Shown here piece after piece: positions 34,090-42,786 of a stretch of 64,000 bases of DNA (its first letter is position 1; the number at the start of each line of letters is the position of its first letter). The stretch is from contig NZ_JBGFGP010000167.1 in assembly GCF_041224545.1 (NCBI RefSeq), positions 17,221 through 81,220 on the forward strand. The letters are read 5' to 3'. A program made the position numbers and the translations under genes. Below the pieces are notes generated by a model. The model was not told the DNA's origin. It saw only the letters and a list, made by a program, of their open reading frames with translations, and searched no databases. The DNA is from Sedimentitalea sp041224545. Its GTDB lineage: Bacteria; Pseudomonadota; Alphaproteobacteria; Rhodobacterales; Rhodobacteraceae.

Positions 34090-35865
34090 TCATACGGTTT
34101 GTGGCCGCATGTCCTGCGCGCTGATCCCGGCAACCTCGACCGGTTTTTTCATCGCGTCGCGGCGGAACGGCTCGCCCAGTTCCTGGTTGATCATCGCTTC
34201 GATCAGGGTCGTGATGCCCGCCTTCTGATCGACCATCGCCTGGTTCAGCGCCTCTGTCAGTTCCTCCATGGTGCGCGCGACGACGCCCTTGAGGCCGCAG
34301 GAATTGGCGATGCCAGCATAAGACACCTCGGTGTCGAGTTCGGTGCCGACAAAGTTGTCGTCGAACCACAGGGTCGAATTGCGTTTTTCCGCGCCCCATT
34401 GGTAGTTGCGGAACACCACCTGGGTCACGGCGGGCCATTCCTTGCGGCCAATCGCGGTCAATTCATTGACCGCGATGCCAAAGGCACCATCGCCGGAAAA
34501 GCCGACCACCGGCACGTCCGGGCATCCGATCTTGGCGCCGATCACCGCCGGCAGGCCATATCCGCATGGGCCGAACAGGCCCGGCGCCAGATATTTCCGG
34601 CCCTCTTCAAAGCTCGGATAGGCGTTGCCTATGGCGCAGTTGTTGCCGATGTCGGAGCTGATGATCGCGTCCTTGGGCAGGGCCGACTGGATCGCGCGCC
34701 ATGCCATGCGGGGGCTCATCCAATCGGGCTTGTCGGCGCGGGCGCGCTCGTTCCAGGTGGTGCCGGGATCGTCATCCTCGTGATCCATCGACGACAATTG
34801 CTGTGCCCAGCGGGACTTGGTTTCCGCGATCCGCGCCTTGCGTTCGGCGCGCCCGGCATCGCCCGCGTCATCGGAAAGCTGCGCAAGCAACCCGCTGGCG
34901 ACCTTGGCGGCATCGCCGACGATTCCGACGCTGATTTTCTTGGTCAGGCCGATACGGTCGGGGTTGATGTCGACCTGGATGATCTTTGCGTCGGCGGGCC
35001 AGTATTCCATGCCGTAGCCGGGCAAGGTCGAGAACGGGTTCAGCCGTGTTCCAAGGCACAACACCACATCCGCATCGCGGATCAGTTCCATACCCGCCTT
35101 GGACCCATTATACCCCAGCGGCCCCGCGAACAGCGGGTGATTGCCGGGAAAGGCGTCATTGTGCTGATAGCCGACACAGACCGGTGCATCCAGACGTTCG
35201 GCAAGCAGGCGCGATGCCTCGATCCCGCCCTTGGCCAGCACCACGCCCGCGCCGTTCAGGATGACCGGGTTCTTTGCCTCGCTCAGCAGCCGGGCAGCCT
35301 CTGCGACCGAGTTTTCTCCACCGGGCGAGCGTTCGAACTCGATCGGTTCGGGGATTTCGACATCGATAACCTGTGTCCACATATCGCGCGGGATATTCAA
35401 CTGTGCCGGGGCCGACAGACGCTTGGCCTGGGCGATCACGCGGGTCAGGACCTCGGCCACGCGCGAGGGGTCGCGCACCTCTTCCTGATAGGCGACCATG
35501 TCCTCGAACAGCTTCATCTGTTCGACTTCCTGGAACCCGCCCTGACCGATGGTCTTGTTGGCCGCCTGCGGCGTCACCAGCAACAGCGGTGTGTGGTTCC
35601 AGTAGGCGGTTTTCACGGCGGTAACGAAATTGGTGATGCCGGGGCCGTTCTGGGCGATCATCATGCTCATCTTGCCGGTGGCGCGGGTGTAGCCATCGGC
35701 CATCATGCCGGCACTGCCTTCGTGGGCGCAGTCCCAGAACGTGATGCCGGCCTTTGGGAAGAGGTCGGAAATCGGCATCATGGCCGAACCGATGATGCCG
35801 AACGCATGCTCGATGCCGTGCTTTTGCAGCGTTTTGACGAAACATTCCTCGGTGGTCATTTTCAT
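34090..35865 (-). CDS. xsc: Sulfoacetaldehyde acetyltransferase
   Basis: The 591-residue thiamine-diphosphate enzyme converts sulfoacetaldehyde and phosphate to acetyl phosphate and sulfite. It starts MKMTTEECFVKTLQKHGIEHAF (shown partially: TTEECFVKTLQ), a start typical of Xsc. The central domain has HNDAFPGNHPLFAGPLGYNG, and the ThDP motif GDGAFGIAVNEL ... RNYQWGAEKRN is complete. Length and sequence fit Xsc rather than acetolactate synthase. It is the third gene of a tpa-tauR-xsc set on the minus strand but has its own TauR-type boxes in the 120-bp upstream gap. GGAGA precedes the ATG by 9 bp. Confidence 0.95.
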   Translation of the reverse strand: MKMTTEECFVKTLQKHGIEHAFGIIGSAMMPISDLFPKAGITFWDCAHEGSAGMMADGYTRATGKMSMMIAQNGPGITNFVTAVKTAYWNHTPLLLVTPQAANKTIGQGGFQEVEQMKLFEDMVAYQEEVRDPSRVAEVLTRVIAQAKRLSAPAQLNIPRDMWTQVIDVEIPEPIEFERSPGGENSVAEAARLLSEAKNPVILNGAGVVLAKGGIEASRLLAERLDAPVCVGYQHNDAFPGNHPLFAGPLGYNGSKAGMELIRDADVVLCLGTRLNPFSTLPGYGMEYWPADAKIIQVDINPDRIGLTKKISVGIVGDAAKVASGLLAQLSDDAGDAGRAERKARIAETKSRWAQQLSSMDHEDDDPGTTWNERARADKPDWMSPRMAWRAIQSALPKDAIISSDIGNNCAIGNAYPSFEEGRKYLAPGLFGPCGYGLPAVIGAKIGCPDVPVVGFSGDGAFGIAVNELTAIGRKEWPAVTQVVFRNYQWGAEKRNSTLWFDDNFVGTELDTEVSYAGIANSCGLKGVVARTMEELTEALNQAMVDQKAGITTLIEAMINQELGEPFRRDAMKKPVEVAGISAQDMRPQTV

Positions 35866-35946
35866 TTGGGCGATTCTCCGAAAAAAACAGGATACGGCAT
35901 CGGGTGCCAGCTTGGTTGCGGTTTTAAGGACCGTGCAGAACGGCGG

Positions 35947-35979
35947 TTAGGTCCAGATTGAAGCTCGGTTTATATCCAG
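35947..35979 (-). promoter_or_regulatory. TauR-type direct repeats upstream of xsc
   Basis: On the minus strand CTGGATATAA (35979-35970) and CTGGACCTAA (35956-35947) form a direct repeat with a 23-bp period, 82-114 bp before the xsc start. The match to CTGGAC-YTAA repeats, which I recall as the TauR binding motif of Rhodobacter capsulatus, and the presence of like pairs before tauR and tpa make this a strong candidate. Confidence 0.75.
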
Positions 35980-35985
35980 CGGTCG

Positions 35986-37443
35986 TCATGCGGCCAGACA
36001 ACGCGCGATCAGTTCGATACCCGGCGGGATCCGGGATGCCGGGATCGAGGAATAGCCCAGCCGGTAGTAGTTGCGCGGTTGTTCCGATCCGGCAAAGAAC
36101 GGGGCGCCCGGCTCGATCACCACGCCGTTGCGGGCGAGCTCCTGCGCGACCGCGGTCATGTCGGTGCCGGAGCGGGCGCGCATCCACAGGGACGAACCGC
36201 CATAGACGCCACGCCCTGCGATGGTGAGGCCATGATCGCTCACGGCTTGCTCGATGACCTGCCTGCGGTCGTGCAAAGCCTTGGACATGCGGCGAATCTG
36301 GGCGTCGAAGTGACCAAGGCTGAGAAAATAGGCGGCGGTGCGCTGCAAATGGCCCGGCGGGTGACGCAAGACGCTGGCGCGCAACGCGCGGGCCTGCTCG
36401 ATGAAGGGCTCGGAGCCAACGATATAGCCGAGCCGAAGCCCGGGGCAGAGCGATTTCGAAAAACTGCCCACGTAGATCACCCGTCCGTCGCGATCGAGCG
36501 ACTTGAGCGCCGGGGAGGGCGCGGCGAGAAAAGCGAGTTCGAATTCGTAATCATCCTCGACAATCAGCGCATCCAGATCACGAGCGCGGTCGAGCAGCGC
36601 GCGCCGCCGCGCCAGCGGCATGGTCGCGGTGGTCGGCGACTGGTGACTGGGGGTGGTAAAGATCACGTCGGTATCGTCGGGCAACTCATCCGGGGGCAGC
36701 CCGTCTGCATCGACCCGCAACGGAACCATCGCGCATCGCGATTGTCGCAGGATGTCGCGCAGGGCGTGATAGCACGGATCCTCGACCGCCGCTTTGCGGG
36801 TCGGGTCAAGCAGGACCTGCGCGGTCAGCCAGAGCGCGTTCTGCGCCCCCATCGTGATCAGGATCTGTTCCGGTCGCGCCGCGATACCGCGACGGGGCAG
36901 GGTGTGGCGCGCGATGAATTCCACCAGCAACGGATCGTCCCGATCGAAATAATCACCGGTCAGCGACGTGAAATCCTTTTGCCCCAATGCGCGCAGCGCG
37001 CAGAGCCGCCAATTGGCGTGATCAAACAGCGTCGGATCGGCCTGGCCATAGATGAAAGGGTAGCGATAGCTGTGCCAGTCGGCCGGCTTTTGCGGCGTGT
37101 CCCCGCCGGTAAACCTGCGGCAGAGCGCGTGCTCCCAGTCGACGCGATCCTGTGTGCTGTGCGACGGGGCATAGACCGGCGGCACCGGCGCGTTGTCCGA
37201 CACGAAATACCCGGATCGTCCGCGCGATGTCAGGTAATCGTTGGCCAGCAGTTCTGTATAGGCGAGCGTCACGGTAATCCGGCTGACGCCCAGATGCCCG
37301 GCCAGCTTGCGCGAAGACGGTAACTTTTCGCCACGATGAAACCGGCCCGACAGGATGCCCTCTGCGACAACCTGCTGAATCTGGGCCTGCAACGTGCCCT
37401 GTGCATCGGGGTTCAAGAAGAAGGTGTCGACCGAGATTGCCAT
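35986..37443 (-). CDS. tauR: MocR-type (GntR/aminotransferase) regulator of taurine genes
   Basis: The 485-residue protein has an N-terminal winged helix of the GntR family (about 15-75, LPSSRKLAGHLGVSRITVTLAYTEL within it) and a C-terminal class I aminotransferase-like domain (about 110-485). The PLP-binding Lys is in YVGSFSKSLCPGLRLGY, so the domain should bind PLP. TauR proteins activate taurine genes, with taurine or its PLP adduct as the likely signal. Its place between tpa and xsc is the standard Rhodobacterales arrangement. TauR-type boxes lie just 14-45 bp before its own start codon. Confidence 0.92.
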   Translation of the reverse strand: MAISVDTFFLNPDAQGTLQAQIQQVVAEGILSGRFHRGEKLPSSRKLAGHLGVSRITVTLAYTELLANDYLTSRGRSGYFVSDNAPVPPVYAPSHSTQDRVDWEHALCRRFTGGDTPQKPADWHSYRYPFIYGQADPTLFDHANWRLCALRALGQKDFTSLTGDYFDRDDPLLVEFIARHTLPRRGIAARPEQILITMGAQNALWLTAQVLLDPTRKAAVEDPCYHALRDILRQSRCAMVPLRVDADGLPPDELPDDTDVIFTTPSHQSPTTATMPLARRRALLDRARDLDALIVEDDYEFELAFLAAPSPALKSLDRDGRVIYVGSFSKSLCPGLRLGYIVGSEPFIEQARALRASVLRHPPGHLQRTAAYFLSLGHFDAQIRRMSKALHDRRQVIEQAVSDHGLTIAGRGVYGGSSLWMRARSGTDMTAVAQELARNGVVIEPGAPFFAGSEQPRNYYRLGYSSIPASRIPPGIELIARCLAA

Positions 37444-37456
37444 GACGCAGGATAGA

Positions 37457-37488
37457 CTGGACCTAGCGCGCTTGCAATCTGGACTTAT
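37457..37488 (+). promoter_or_regulatory. TauR-type direct repeats upstream of tauR
   Basis: CTGGACCTAG (37457-37466) and CTGGACTTAT (37479-37488) are direct repeats with a 22-bp period on the plus strand, so they point opposite to tauR. They fill the 88-bp gap between the tpa stop and the tauR start. The opposite orientation and closeness to the ATG suggest autorepression rather than activation. Confidence 0.7.
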
Positions 37489-37531
37489 GGGGATATGGCG
37501 CGGGAAAGCACCCGCGCCAGTCCGTTTTCTA

Positions 37532-38923
37532 TCAGCCGAAGACCCGGCCCAGTGCGCCATCGACCGCGTCGGTGATCTGGTCGATATCGTCGGTCCCGGC
37601 GATCAGGGCGGGCGAGAAGCAAAGCGTGTTGTTGTAGCCCGGAACAGAGCGGTTGGTCATGCCGATGATGACGCCCTGCGCCATGCAGTCGGCCACCACA
37701 GCCTGAACCTTTTTCTCGGCCATCGGTGCCCGGCTTTCGCGATCCTGTACCAGCTCGGCCCCGAGGAACAGCCCTTTTCCGCGCACGTCGCCGATCACGG
37801 CGTGTTTTTCCATCAGCGCGTTCAGGTTCCCCATCATGTGCTCGCCCATGCGGGTGGTGTTGTCGAGCAGGTCCTCGTCTTCGATGATGCGCAGGTTTTC
37901 CATCGCCGCTGCGGGCCCGGCCGTGCATCCGCCAAAGGTCGAGATGTCGCGGAAATAATCGAGCGGATCATCGGCGTTGGTCTTGAACTTGTCGAACATT
38001 CCCTCGTTGGTCACGAGGCATGCGATCGCGGCATAGCCGGAGGCAACGCCCTTGGCCATCGTCACCATGTCGGGTTTGACGCCGAAATGCTGATAACCGA
38101 ACCATGTGCCGGTGCGGCCGACGCCACAGACGACCTCGTCTATATGCAGCAGGATGTCGTATTTCGCGCAGATTTCCTGCACCCGCTCCCAATAGCCGCT
38201 TGGCGGGGCGATGACGCCACCGCCGGCAGTGACCGGTTCAAGGCACAGGGACGCAACCGTGTCCGGACCTTCGCGCAGCACTGCGGCCTCGATCTGGTCT
38301 GCGGCCCAGAGGCCGTAGTTTTCCGTGGGGGCGCCGTCTTGCTCGAAGGCGCGGTATTCGAGGCAATGGGGCACCCGCACAAAGCCGGGAGTGAATGGCC
38401 CGTATTGTGCGTTGCGTTCGTCCTGGCCGCCGGCGGACAGGCAGCTGATGGTGGTGCCGTGATAGTCGCGTTCACGGTACAGGATCTTGTGCTTCTTGCC
38501 GCCGTATTTCTTGTGCGCGATCTGGCGCACCATCTTGAACGCTTTCTCGTTCGCTTCAGAGCCCGAGTTGCAGTAGTAGACCCGGCTCATGCCCGGCATC
38601 TTTTCGATCAGCTTTTCGGCGAAGGTCGCTCCTGGGATCGAACCGGCGGAACCGGCAAAATAGTTGAGCTTGATCAGTTGATCGCGCACGGCGTTGGCGA
38701 TGGATTCGCGCCCGTAGCCGACATTCACGGTCCAGACCCCGCCGGACACGGCATCCAGGTGCTCCTTGCCGTTCTGATCCCAGACACGCATGCCCTTGCC
38801 TTCGACGATGATCTTTGGATCGGTCGTCTCATAGGGCTTGTGCTGGCTCAGATGGTGCCAGATATGCGCCTTGTCGGCCTCGACGACGCGAGAAATGTCA
38901 TTTTCATTGAACGTACCGTCCAT
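37532..38923 (-). CDS. tpa: Taurine:pyruvate aminotransferase
   Basis: The 463-residue class III aminotransferase transfers the amino group of taurine to pyruvate, giving sulfoacetaldehyde and alanine. The PLP pocket is visible in NSGSEANEKAFKMVRQ, RDYHGTTISCLSAGG, HIDEVVCGVGRTGTWFGYQHFG and the PLP-binding Lys in TMAKGVASGYAAIACL. The N-terminus (NDISRVVEADKAHIWHHLSQHKP) is characteristic of Tpa. AAAGGA lies upstream of the ATG at 38923. It is divergent from tauABC, with TauR-type repeats in between, and followed by tauR and xsc on the same strand. Confidence 0.93.
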   Translation of the reverse strand: MDGTFNENDISRVVEADKAHIWHHLSQHKPYETTDPKIIVEGKGMRVWDQNGKEHLDAVSGGVWTVNVGYGRESIANAVRDQLIKLNYFAGSAGSIPGATFAEKLIEKMPGMSRVYYCNSGSEANEKAFKMVRQIAHKKYGGKKHKILYRERDYHGTTISCLSAGGQDERNAQYGPFTPGFVRVPHCLEYRAFEQDGAPTENYGLWAADQIEAAVLREGPDTVASLCLEPVTAGGGVIAPPSGYWERVQEICAKYDILLHIDEVVCGVGRTGTWFGYQHFGVKPDMVTMAKGVASGYAAIACLVTNEGMFDKFKTNADDPLDYFRDISTFGGCTAGPAAAMENLRIIEDEDLLDNTTRMGEHMMGNLNALMEKHAVIGDVRGKGLFLGAELVQDRESRAPMAEKKVQAVVADCMAQGVIIGMTNRSVPGYNNTLCFSPALIAGTDDIDQITDAVDGALGRVFG

Positions 38924-39327
38924 GGCATGTCCTTTCAGGGAACAAAGAAGAGCGCACGACAAGGCTGGCTTGGGATGCCAGAGTCGTCATCAATCCAGCA
39001 TGAGCGCAAATCGCGCGCAGTTCGTAGGTCCAGATTTCGATGCGGATTAAGTCCAGAAATCGCACCCAAAGTCATCGGTCGGAACCATGATGCTGATTAT
39101 CGCGCTGAATAATAACGTTAAATTGAGCCGCATTCGGGGCGCTTGTGAATTTGAGCGTTGTCATCACACGGATCTGCCGCACATAAAAGCATTGATCGAG
39201 AACTGGAATCGGGTTCCGATTGGTCGCAGGAGACCGACCCGCGCGCGCTGACGGTCTCAAACGAGAGGCGGCTGACCGCCCGAAATTCGACAATCTGCCG
39301 ATATGGCAGGCAACCGGGAGATATTGC
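38924..39327. promoter_or_regulatory. Divergent control region between tpa and tauA
   Basis: This 404-bp stretch has no credible gene. It must hold the promoters for tpa (leftward) and tauABC (rightward). The only pair of TauR-type repeats lies at 39024-39056. An AT-rich part (ATAATAACGTTAAATTGAG, around 39108-39126) could hold the tauA promoter. The proximal leader of tauA (39127-39320) shows nothing else that I can identify apart from GGGAGA before the tauA ATG. Confidence 0.6.
39024..39056 (-). promoter_or_regulatory. TauR-type direct repeats between tpa and tauA
   Basis: On the minus strand CTGGACTTAA (39056-39047) and CTGGACCTAC (39033-39024) are direct repeats with a 23-bp period, about 100-133 bp before the tpa start. 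CTGGACTTAA is an exact fit to the motif I recall for TauR. The distance suits a transcription activator binding upstream of the tpa promoter; it may also serve tauABC. Confidence 0.8.
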
Positions 39328-40326
39328 ATGAAATTGAAGTCCAGACTGATGGGTGCCGTGGCTGGCGTTGCCGCTCTGAGCGCGGCACAGGTCGCCGCTG
39401 CCGAAGAGATTACCGTCGGCTATTTTCTCGAATGGCCCATGCCGTTTGAATATGCCAAGGTAATGGGCACCTATGACGAAGAGATGGGTGTGACGGTCAA
39501 CTGGGTCAGCTTTGATACCGGCACCGCGATGAGCGCCGCGATGGCTTCTGGCGATGTTCAACTGAGCGTCAGCCAGGGCGTGCCGCCTTTTGTCGTCGCC
39601 GTCAGTGCCGGGCAGGACCTTCAGGCGCTGGATGTGGCAATCAGCTATTCCGAGAATGACAACTGCGTGGTTCATTCCGATCTCGAGATCGACAAGGACT
39701 CCGCTGGCGAACTCGCGGGCAAGAAGGTGGCCGTGCCTTTGGGAACCGCGGCGCATTACGGGTTCCTCAAGCAGATGGATCATTTCGGCGTCTCGCTCGA
39801 CAGCCTCGAAGTGGTCGATATGGCGCCGCCGGATGGCGCGGCCGCGCTGGCGCAGGGCGCTGTTGACATGGCCTGCGGCTGGGGCGGATCGCTGCGCCGG
39901 ATGCTGGAGCATGGCAATGTCCTGCTGAGCGGTGCGGAGAAGGAAGAACTGGGTATTCTGGTGTTTGACGTCACCTCGGGTCCGGCGAACTGGGTCGCGG
40001 AGAATTCGGACCTTGTTGCCAAGTTCCTCAAGGTTACGGCCGATGCCAATGCGATGTGGGCGGACGAAGCAAACCGCGAGATGATGTTGCCGGTGATTGC
40101 CAAGGATGCGGGCATGGATGTCGAAGCCACTGCCGAGACCATGGCCACGTTCGAGTTTCCGTCGGTCGACGAACAATTGACCGCTAAATGGCTCGGCGGC
40201 GGTGCGCAGGGCTTCATGAAGGGCGTCGCGGACGTGTTTGTGGCTTCCGGCAGTATCGATGCCGCCAAGGACACCTATGAGAACGCGATCAATATCGGGC
40301 CGCTTCAAACGGCGTCCGGATCGTAG
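39328..40326 (+). CDS. tauA: Taurine ABC transporter, periplasmic binding protein
   Basis: The 332-residue protein has a signal peptide (MKLKSRLMGAVAGVAALSAA, cleaved after AAA near residue 25) and the SsuA/TauA-like binding fold: TVGYFLEWPMPFEYAK, MASGDVQLSVSQGVPPFVVAVSAG, VVHSDLEIDKDSAGELAGKK (first half of the second lobe) and GAVDMACGWGGSLRRM. It captures taurine in the periplasm. GGGAGA precedes the ATG at 39328. It is the first gene of tauABC, followed by a hairpin, as is usual for binding-protein genes that are made in excess. Confidence 0.9.
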   Translation: MKLKSRLMGAVAGVAALSAAQVAAAEEITVGYFLEWPMPFEYAKVMGTYDEEMGVTVNWVSFDTGTAMSAAMASGDVQLSVSQGVPPFVVAVSAGQDLQALDVAISYSENDNCVVHSDLEIDKDSAGELAGKKVAVPLGTAAHYGFLKQMDHFGVSLDSLEVVDMAPPDGAAALAQGAVDMACGWGGSLRRMLEHGNVLLSGAEKEELGILVFDVTSGPANWVAENSDLVAKFLKVTADANAMWADEANREMMLPVIAKDAGMDVEATAETMATFEFPSVDEQLTAKWLGGGAQGFMKGVADVFVASGSIDAAKDTYENAINIGPLQTASGS

Positions 40327-40337
40327 GAACGCCATCC

Positions 40338-40381
40338 GGAGCCGGGCGCGGAATTGTGCCTGGCTCCATTGCGACCTTTTT
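40338..40381 (+). terminator. Hairpin with U-tract between tauA and tauB
   Basis: GGAGCCGGGC and GCCTGGCTCC pair at 9 of 10 positions around a 10-base loop, followed after 8 bases by CCTTTTTT-like pyrimidines. Placed after the tauA stop codon inside the operon, it would partly terminate or protect the tauA mRNA end and so raise TauA over TauBC. Confidence 0.55.
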
Positions 40382-40580
40382 GACCGCAGACGTCGGGGCC
40401 CGAAGGACCCGCATGATGTGTTGACCGCGTCCTGATCCGGGCCACGCCCATGCGCGAAGGGCCGGATTGGCCAGTCGCGTCGCGACAACGCCCTCGCCGG
40501 CACAGGCTCCGCATGCCCGGACCCGCGCCGTTCCTGCCGGTTGAACCGGTTTTCAGAGCCAGAAGGAAAACGCCTATCCC

Positions 40581-41387
40581 ATGACCGGACTTGCCATTGA
40601 AAACCTGTCCATGCGCTTTGAGTTACCGAACGGCGGTTCGGTTCAGGCGCTCAAGGATGTATCACTGAACCTGAGTCAGGGCGAATTGCTGTCGGTGCTC
40701 GGTCCGTCAGGCTGTGGCAAGACGACGCTCCTGAACATCGTCGCCGGGTTTCTGGCCCCGACCGAGGGGCAGATCGTCATGAACGGGCATACCGTGACAG
40801 GCCCCGACGCCGAGCGCGGTATGGTGTTCCAGCAGGGCGCGCTGTTCGAATGGATGAGCGTGCGCGAGAATGTCGGGTTCGGCCCGCGCATGAAAGGCAT
40901 GCCCAGGAAAGACATGAATGAGACGGTCGATCATCTGTTGGACGTGGTCGGCTTGCAGGATTTCAAGGAAAAGGCGGTTTACGAACTATCCGGCGGCATG
41001 CAGCAGCGGGTCGCGCTGGCGCGGTGTCTGGCTAATGATCCCGACGTGATCCTGATGGACGAACCCTTGGGGGCGCTCGATGCCCTGACTCGGGAAAAGA
41101 TGCAGTCGCTGGTTCTGAAGCTGTGGAAGGAAACCGGCAAGACGATCATCCTGATTACCCACTCGGTCGAAGAGGCACTGTTGCTGGGCGAGAGGTTGCT
41201 GGTGATGGCACCGCGTCCGGGTCGCATTCACAAGGAATACCGCCTTCCCTTTGCAGATCTCGGCGTCGGTCAGGATCTGCGCGAGGTGAAAAAACACCCT
41301 GACTTTGCGGTCAAGCGCGAGGAAATTCTCGGCATGATCTGGGATATGGAGGAAGAAATCATGGGACGCACGGAGGCAAGCGCATGA
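40581..41387 (+). CDS. tauB: Taurine ABC transporter ATP-binding protein
   Basis: The 268-residue ATPase has Walker A GPSGCGKTT (about 42-50), Q-loop (VFQQGALFEWMSVREN), signature LSGGMQQRVALARCL, Walker B VILMDEPLGALD and the H-loop LITHSVEEA. It belongs to the nitrate/sulfonate/taurine importer group. A 254-bp gap with a hairpin separates it from tauA, and it overlaps tauC by 4 bp (ATGA). Confidence 0.92.
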   Translation: MTGLAIENLSMRFELPNGGSVQALKDVSLNLSQGELLSVLGPSGCGKTTLLNIVAGFLAPTEGQIVMNGHTVTGPDAERGMVFQQGALFEWMSVRENVGFGPRMKGMPRKDMNETVDHLLDVVGLQDFKEKAVYELSGGMQQRVALARCLANDPDVILMDEPLGALDALTREKMQSLVLKLWKETGKTIILITHSVEEALLLGERLLVMAPRPGRIHKEYRLPFADLGVGQDLREVKKHPDFAVKREEILGMIWDMEEEIMGRTEASA

Positions 41388-42652
41388 TCCCCCTGCTGAT
41401 ATATGTCGCGATCTTCGTGGTGTCCTATCTCGTGTTCACCAAGCTGATCCCCCATGCCGCACGCAGCGATTATACATCGCTCAAGACCGTGACATTCGGC
41501 GACGAAAGTGCCGTGACCCCGAACCGGGCGGCATCGGTCATTTCGGTTCTGACTCTGTTCCTGTTGTGGGGGATGTTCACCGGCTCGGCCTTGCTGCCAA
41601 AATTCCTGCACATGCCGGGTCCCTTCGAGGGGACGGCGACCTTTGAATACACGGCGCAACTGCCTGACGGAGATCGCGACAACGCGACGGTGACGGTGCT
41701 GGTGCATCCGGTGGATGAAGAGGCGACCGAGCCCGAGGTCGAGCCCGGCGAAGGCTGGGCCAAGAACGATTCCGCGACCATCGGCGTCTGGCGCAGCGGC
41801 TTGATCCGTGTCGACCGCAACGATGAATTCGGCCGCGATGAAGGTGCCGAGGTCGTCGCCGTCAACGGCACACCCATCGCGCCGGGCGGCGAGGTCGAGA
41901 TCGAGTATGGGCGCGTCGGCATGAGTCCGAAGGGCACGCTCAATTTCGAGCCGGCCAAGGGCTGGCAGATGGAACCGATCTGGCTGCCCGCGCCGGAGGA
42001 TGTCGTGGCGCGGGTTGTTGAAATCGCCAGGGAAGGGTTTCGCGGATCAACCCTGTGGGAGCATCTGGGCTATTCGCTGTTCCGCGTTGTGGTCGGCTTT
42101 TTCTTCGGGGCGCTGGTTGGCATTCCTCTGGGATATGCGATGGGGCTGTCGGACTGGTTCCGGGGCTGGTTCGATCCGATCGTCGAGTTCATGCGCCCGG
42201 TGCCGCCGCTTGCCTTGATCCCTCTGGTCATCATCTGGGCGGGCATCGGCGAGACAGGCAAGATCATCCTGCTGTTCCTCGCGGCTCTCTGGATCATGGC
42301 GATCGCGGCGCGTTCCGGGGTATCTGGCGTCAAGATTTCCAAGGTGCACGCGGCCTATTCGCTCGGAGCAAGCAAGAGCCAGATCATGCGCTTTGTGATC
42401 GTGCCCAACTCGTTGCCCGAAATCTTCACCGGTGCACGGGTCGCGATGGGTGTGTGTTGGGGCACGGTGGTCGCCGCCGAACTGGTGGCCGCTGAAAAAG
42501 GTGCCGGCATGATGATCATGGTCGCGTCCAAGTTCCAGAACACGGATATCGTCATCATGGGTATAATCCTGATCGGAATCATCGGCTTTGGCATCGATAT
42601 TCTGATGCGCTGGGCCGAACGCATCCTCGTGCCGTGGAAGGGCAAAGGCTGA
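41384..42652 (+). CDS. tauC: Taurine ABC transporter permease with enlarged N-terminal part
   Basis: The 422-residue protein is much longer than the usual TauC/SsuC permeases (about 250-285). Residues about 215-415 are the normal permease core, with the EAA loop SLGASKSQIMRFVIVPNSLPE contacting TauB. Ahead of it are two membrane segments (about 3-20 and 53-72) and a hydrophilic insertion of about 120 residues (75-195) with many acidic residues and predicted strands (FEYTAQLPDGDRDNATVTVL, GAEVVAVNGTPIAPGGEVEI). The insertion replaces the short loop before WLPAPEDVV, and should be periplasmic. No frameshift is seen; the gene overlaps tauB. Confidence 0.88.
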   Translation: MIPLLIYVAIFVVSYLVFTKLIPHAARSDYTSLKTVTFGDESAVTPNRAASVISVLTLFLLWGMFTGSALLPKFLHMPGPFEGTATFEYTAQLPDGDRDNATVTVLVHPVDEEATEPEVEPGEGWAKNDSATIGVWRSGLIRVDRNDEFGRDEGAEVVAVNGTPIAPGGEVEIEYGRVGMSPKGTLNFEPAKGWQMEPIWLPAPEDVVARVVEIAREGFRGSTLWEHLGYSLFRVVVGFFFGALVGIPLGYAMGLSDWFRGWFDPIVEFMRPVPPLALIPLVIIWAGIGETGKIILLFLAALWIMAIAARSGVSGVKISKVHAAYSLGASKSQIMRFVIVPNSLPEIFTGARVAMGVCWGTVVAAELVAAEKGAGMMIMVASKFQNTDIVIMGIILIGIIGFGIDILMRWAERILVPWKGKG

Positions 42653-42683
42653 CCCGATCCGCGTAATCTTGCCGACAGGGAGG

Positions 42684-42715
42684 CCCCGGGGTGGTGTCAT
42701 GGCCCCGGGGTTTTT
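42684..42715 (+). terminator. Intrinsic terminator of tauABC
   Basis: Two CCCCGGGG blocks (42684-42691, 42703-42710) pair over 8 bp around an 11-base loop and are followed by TTTTT. It starts 31 bp after the tauC stop codon. Confidence 0.85.
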
Positions 42716-42761
42716 CGTTTTTGCGCCAATTTTTTCGGTGAAGCGGACAATCTTGATGATG

Positions 42762-42786
42762 AGGTGAAATATTTCGCATTTCACCT
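42762..42786. promoter_or_regulatory. Perfect inverted repeat upstream of the secreted protein gene
   Basis: AGGTGAAAT and ATTTCACCT are perfect 9-bp arms with a 7-bp spacer; the left arm also overlaps the palindrome GAAATATTTC. It lies about 156-180 bp before the start at 42942, in the upstream region of that gene. It may be a regulator binding site; the AT-rich arms resemble those of many dimeric repressors. Confidence 0.45.

Noticed and set aside
34099..35961. 620-residue plus-strand open frame over xsc
   Set aside because: It is antisense to xsc, which is complete, and has no recognisable motif.
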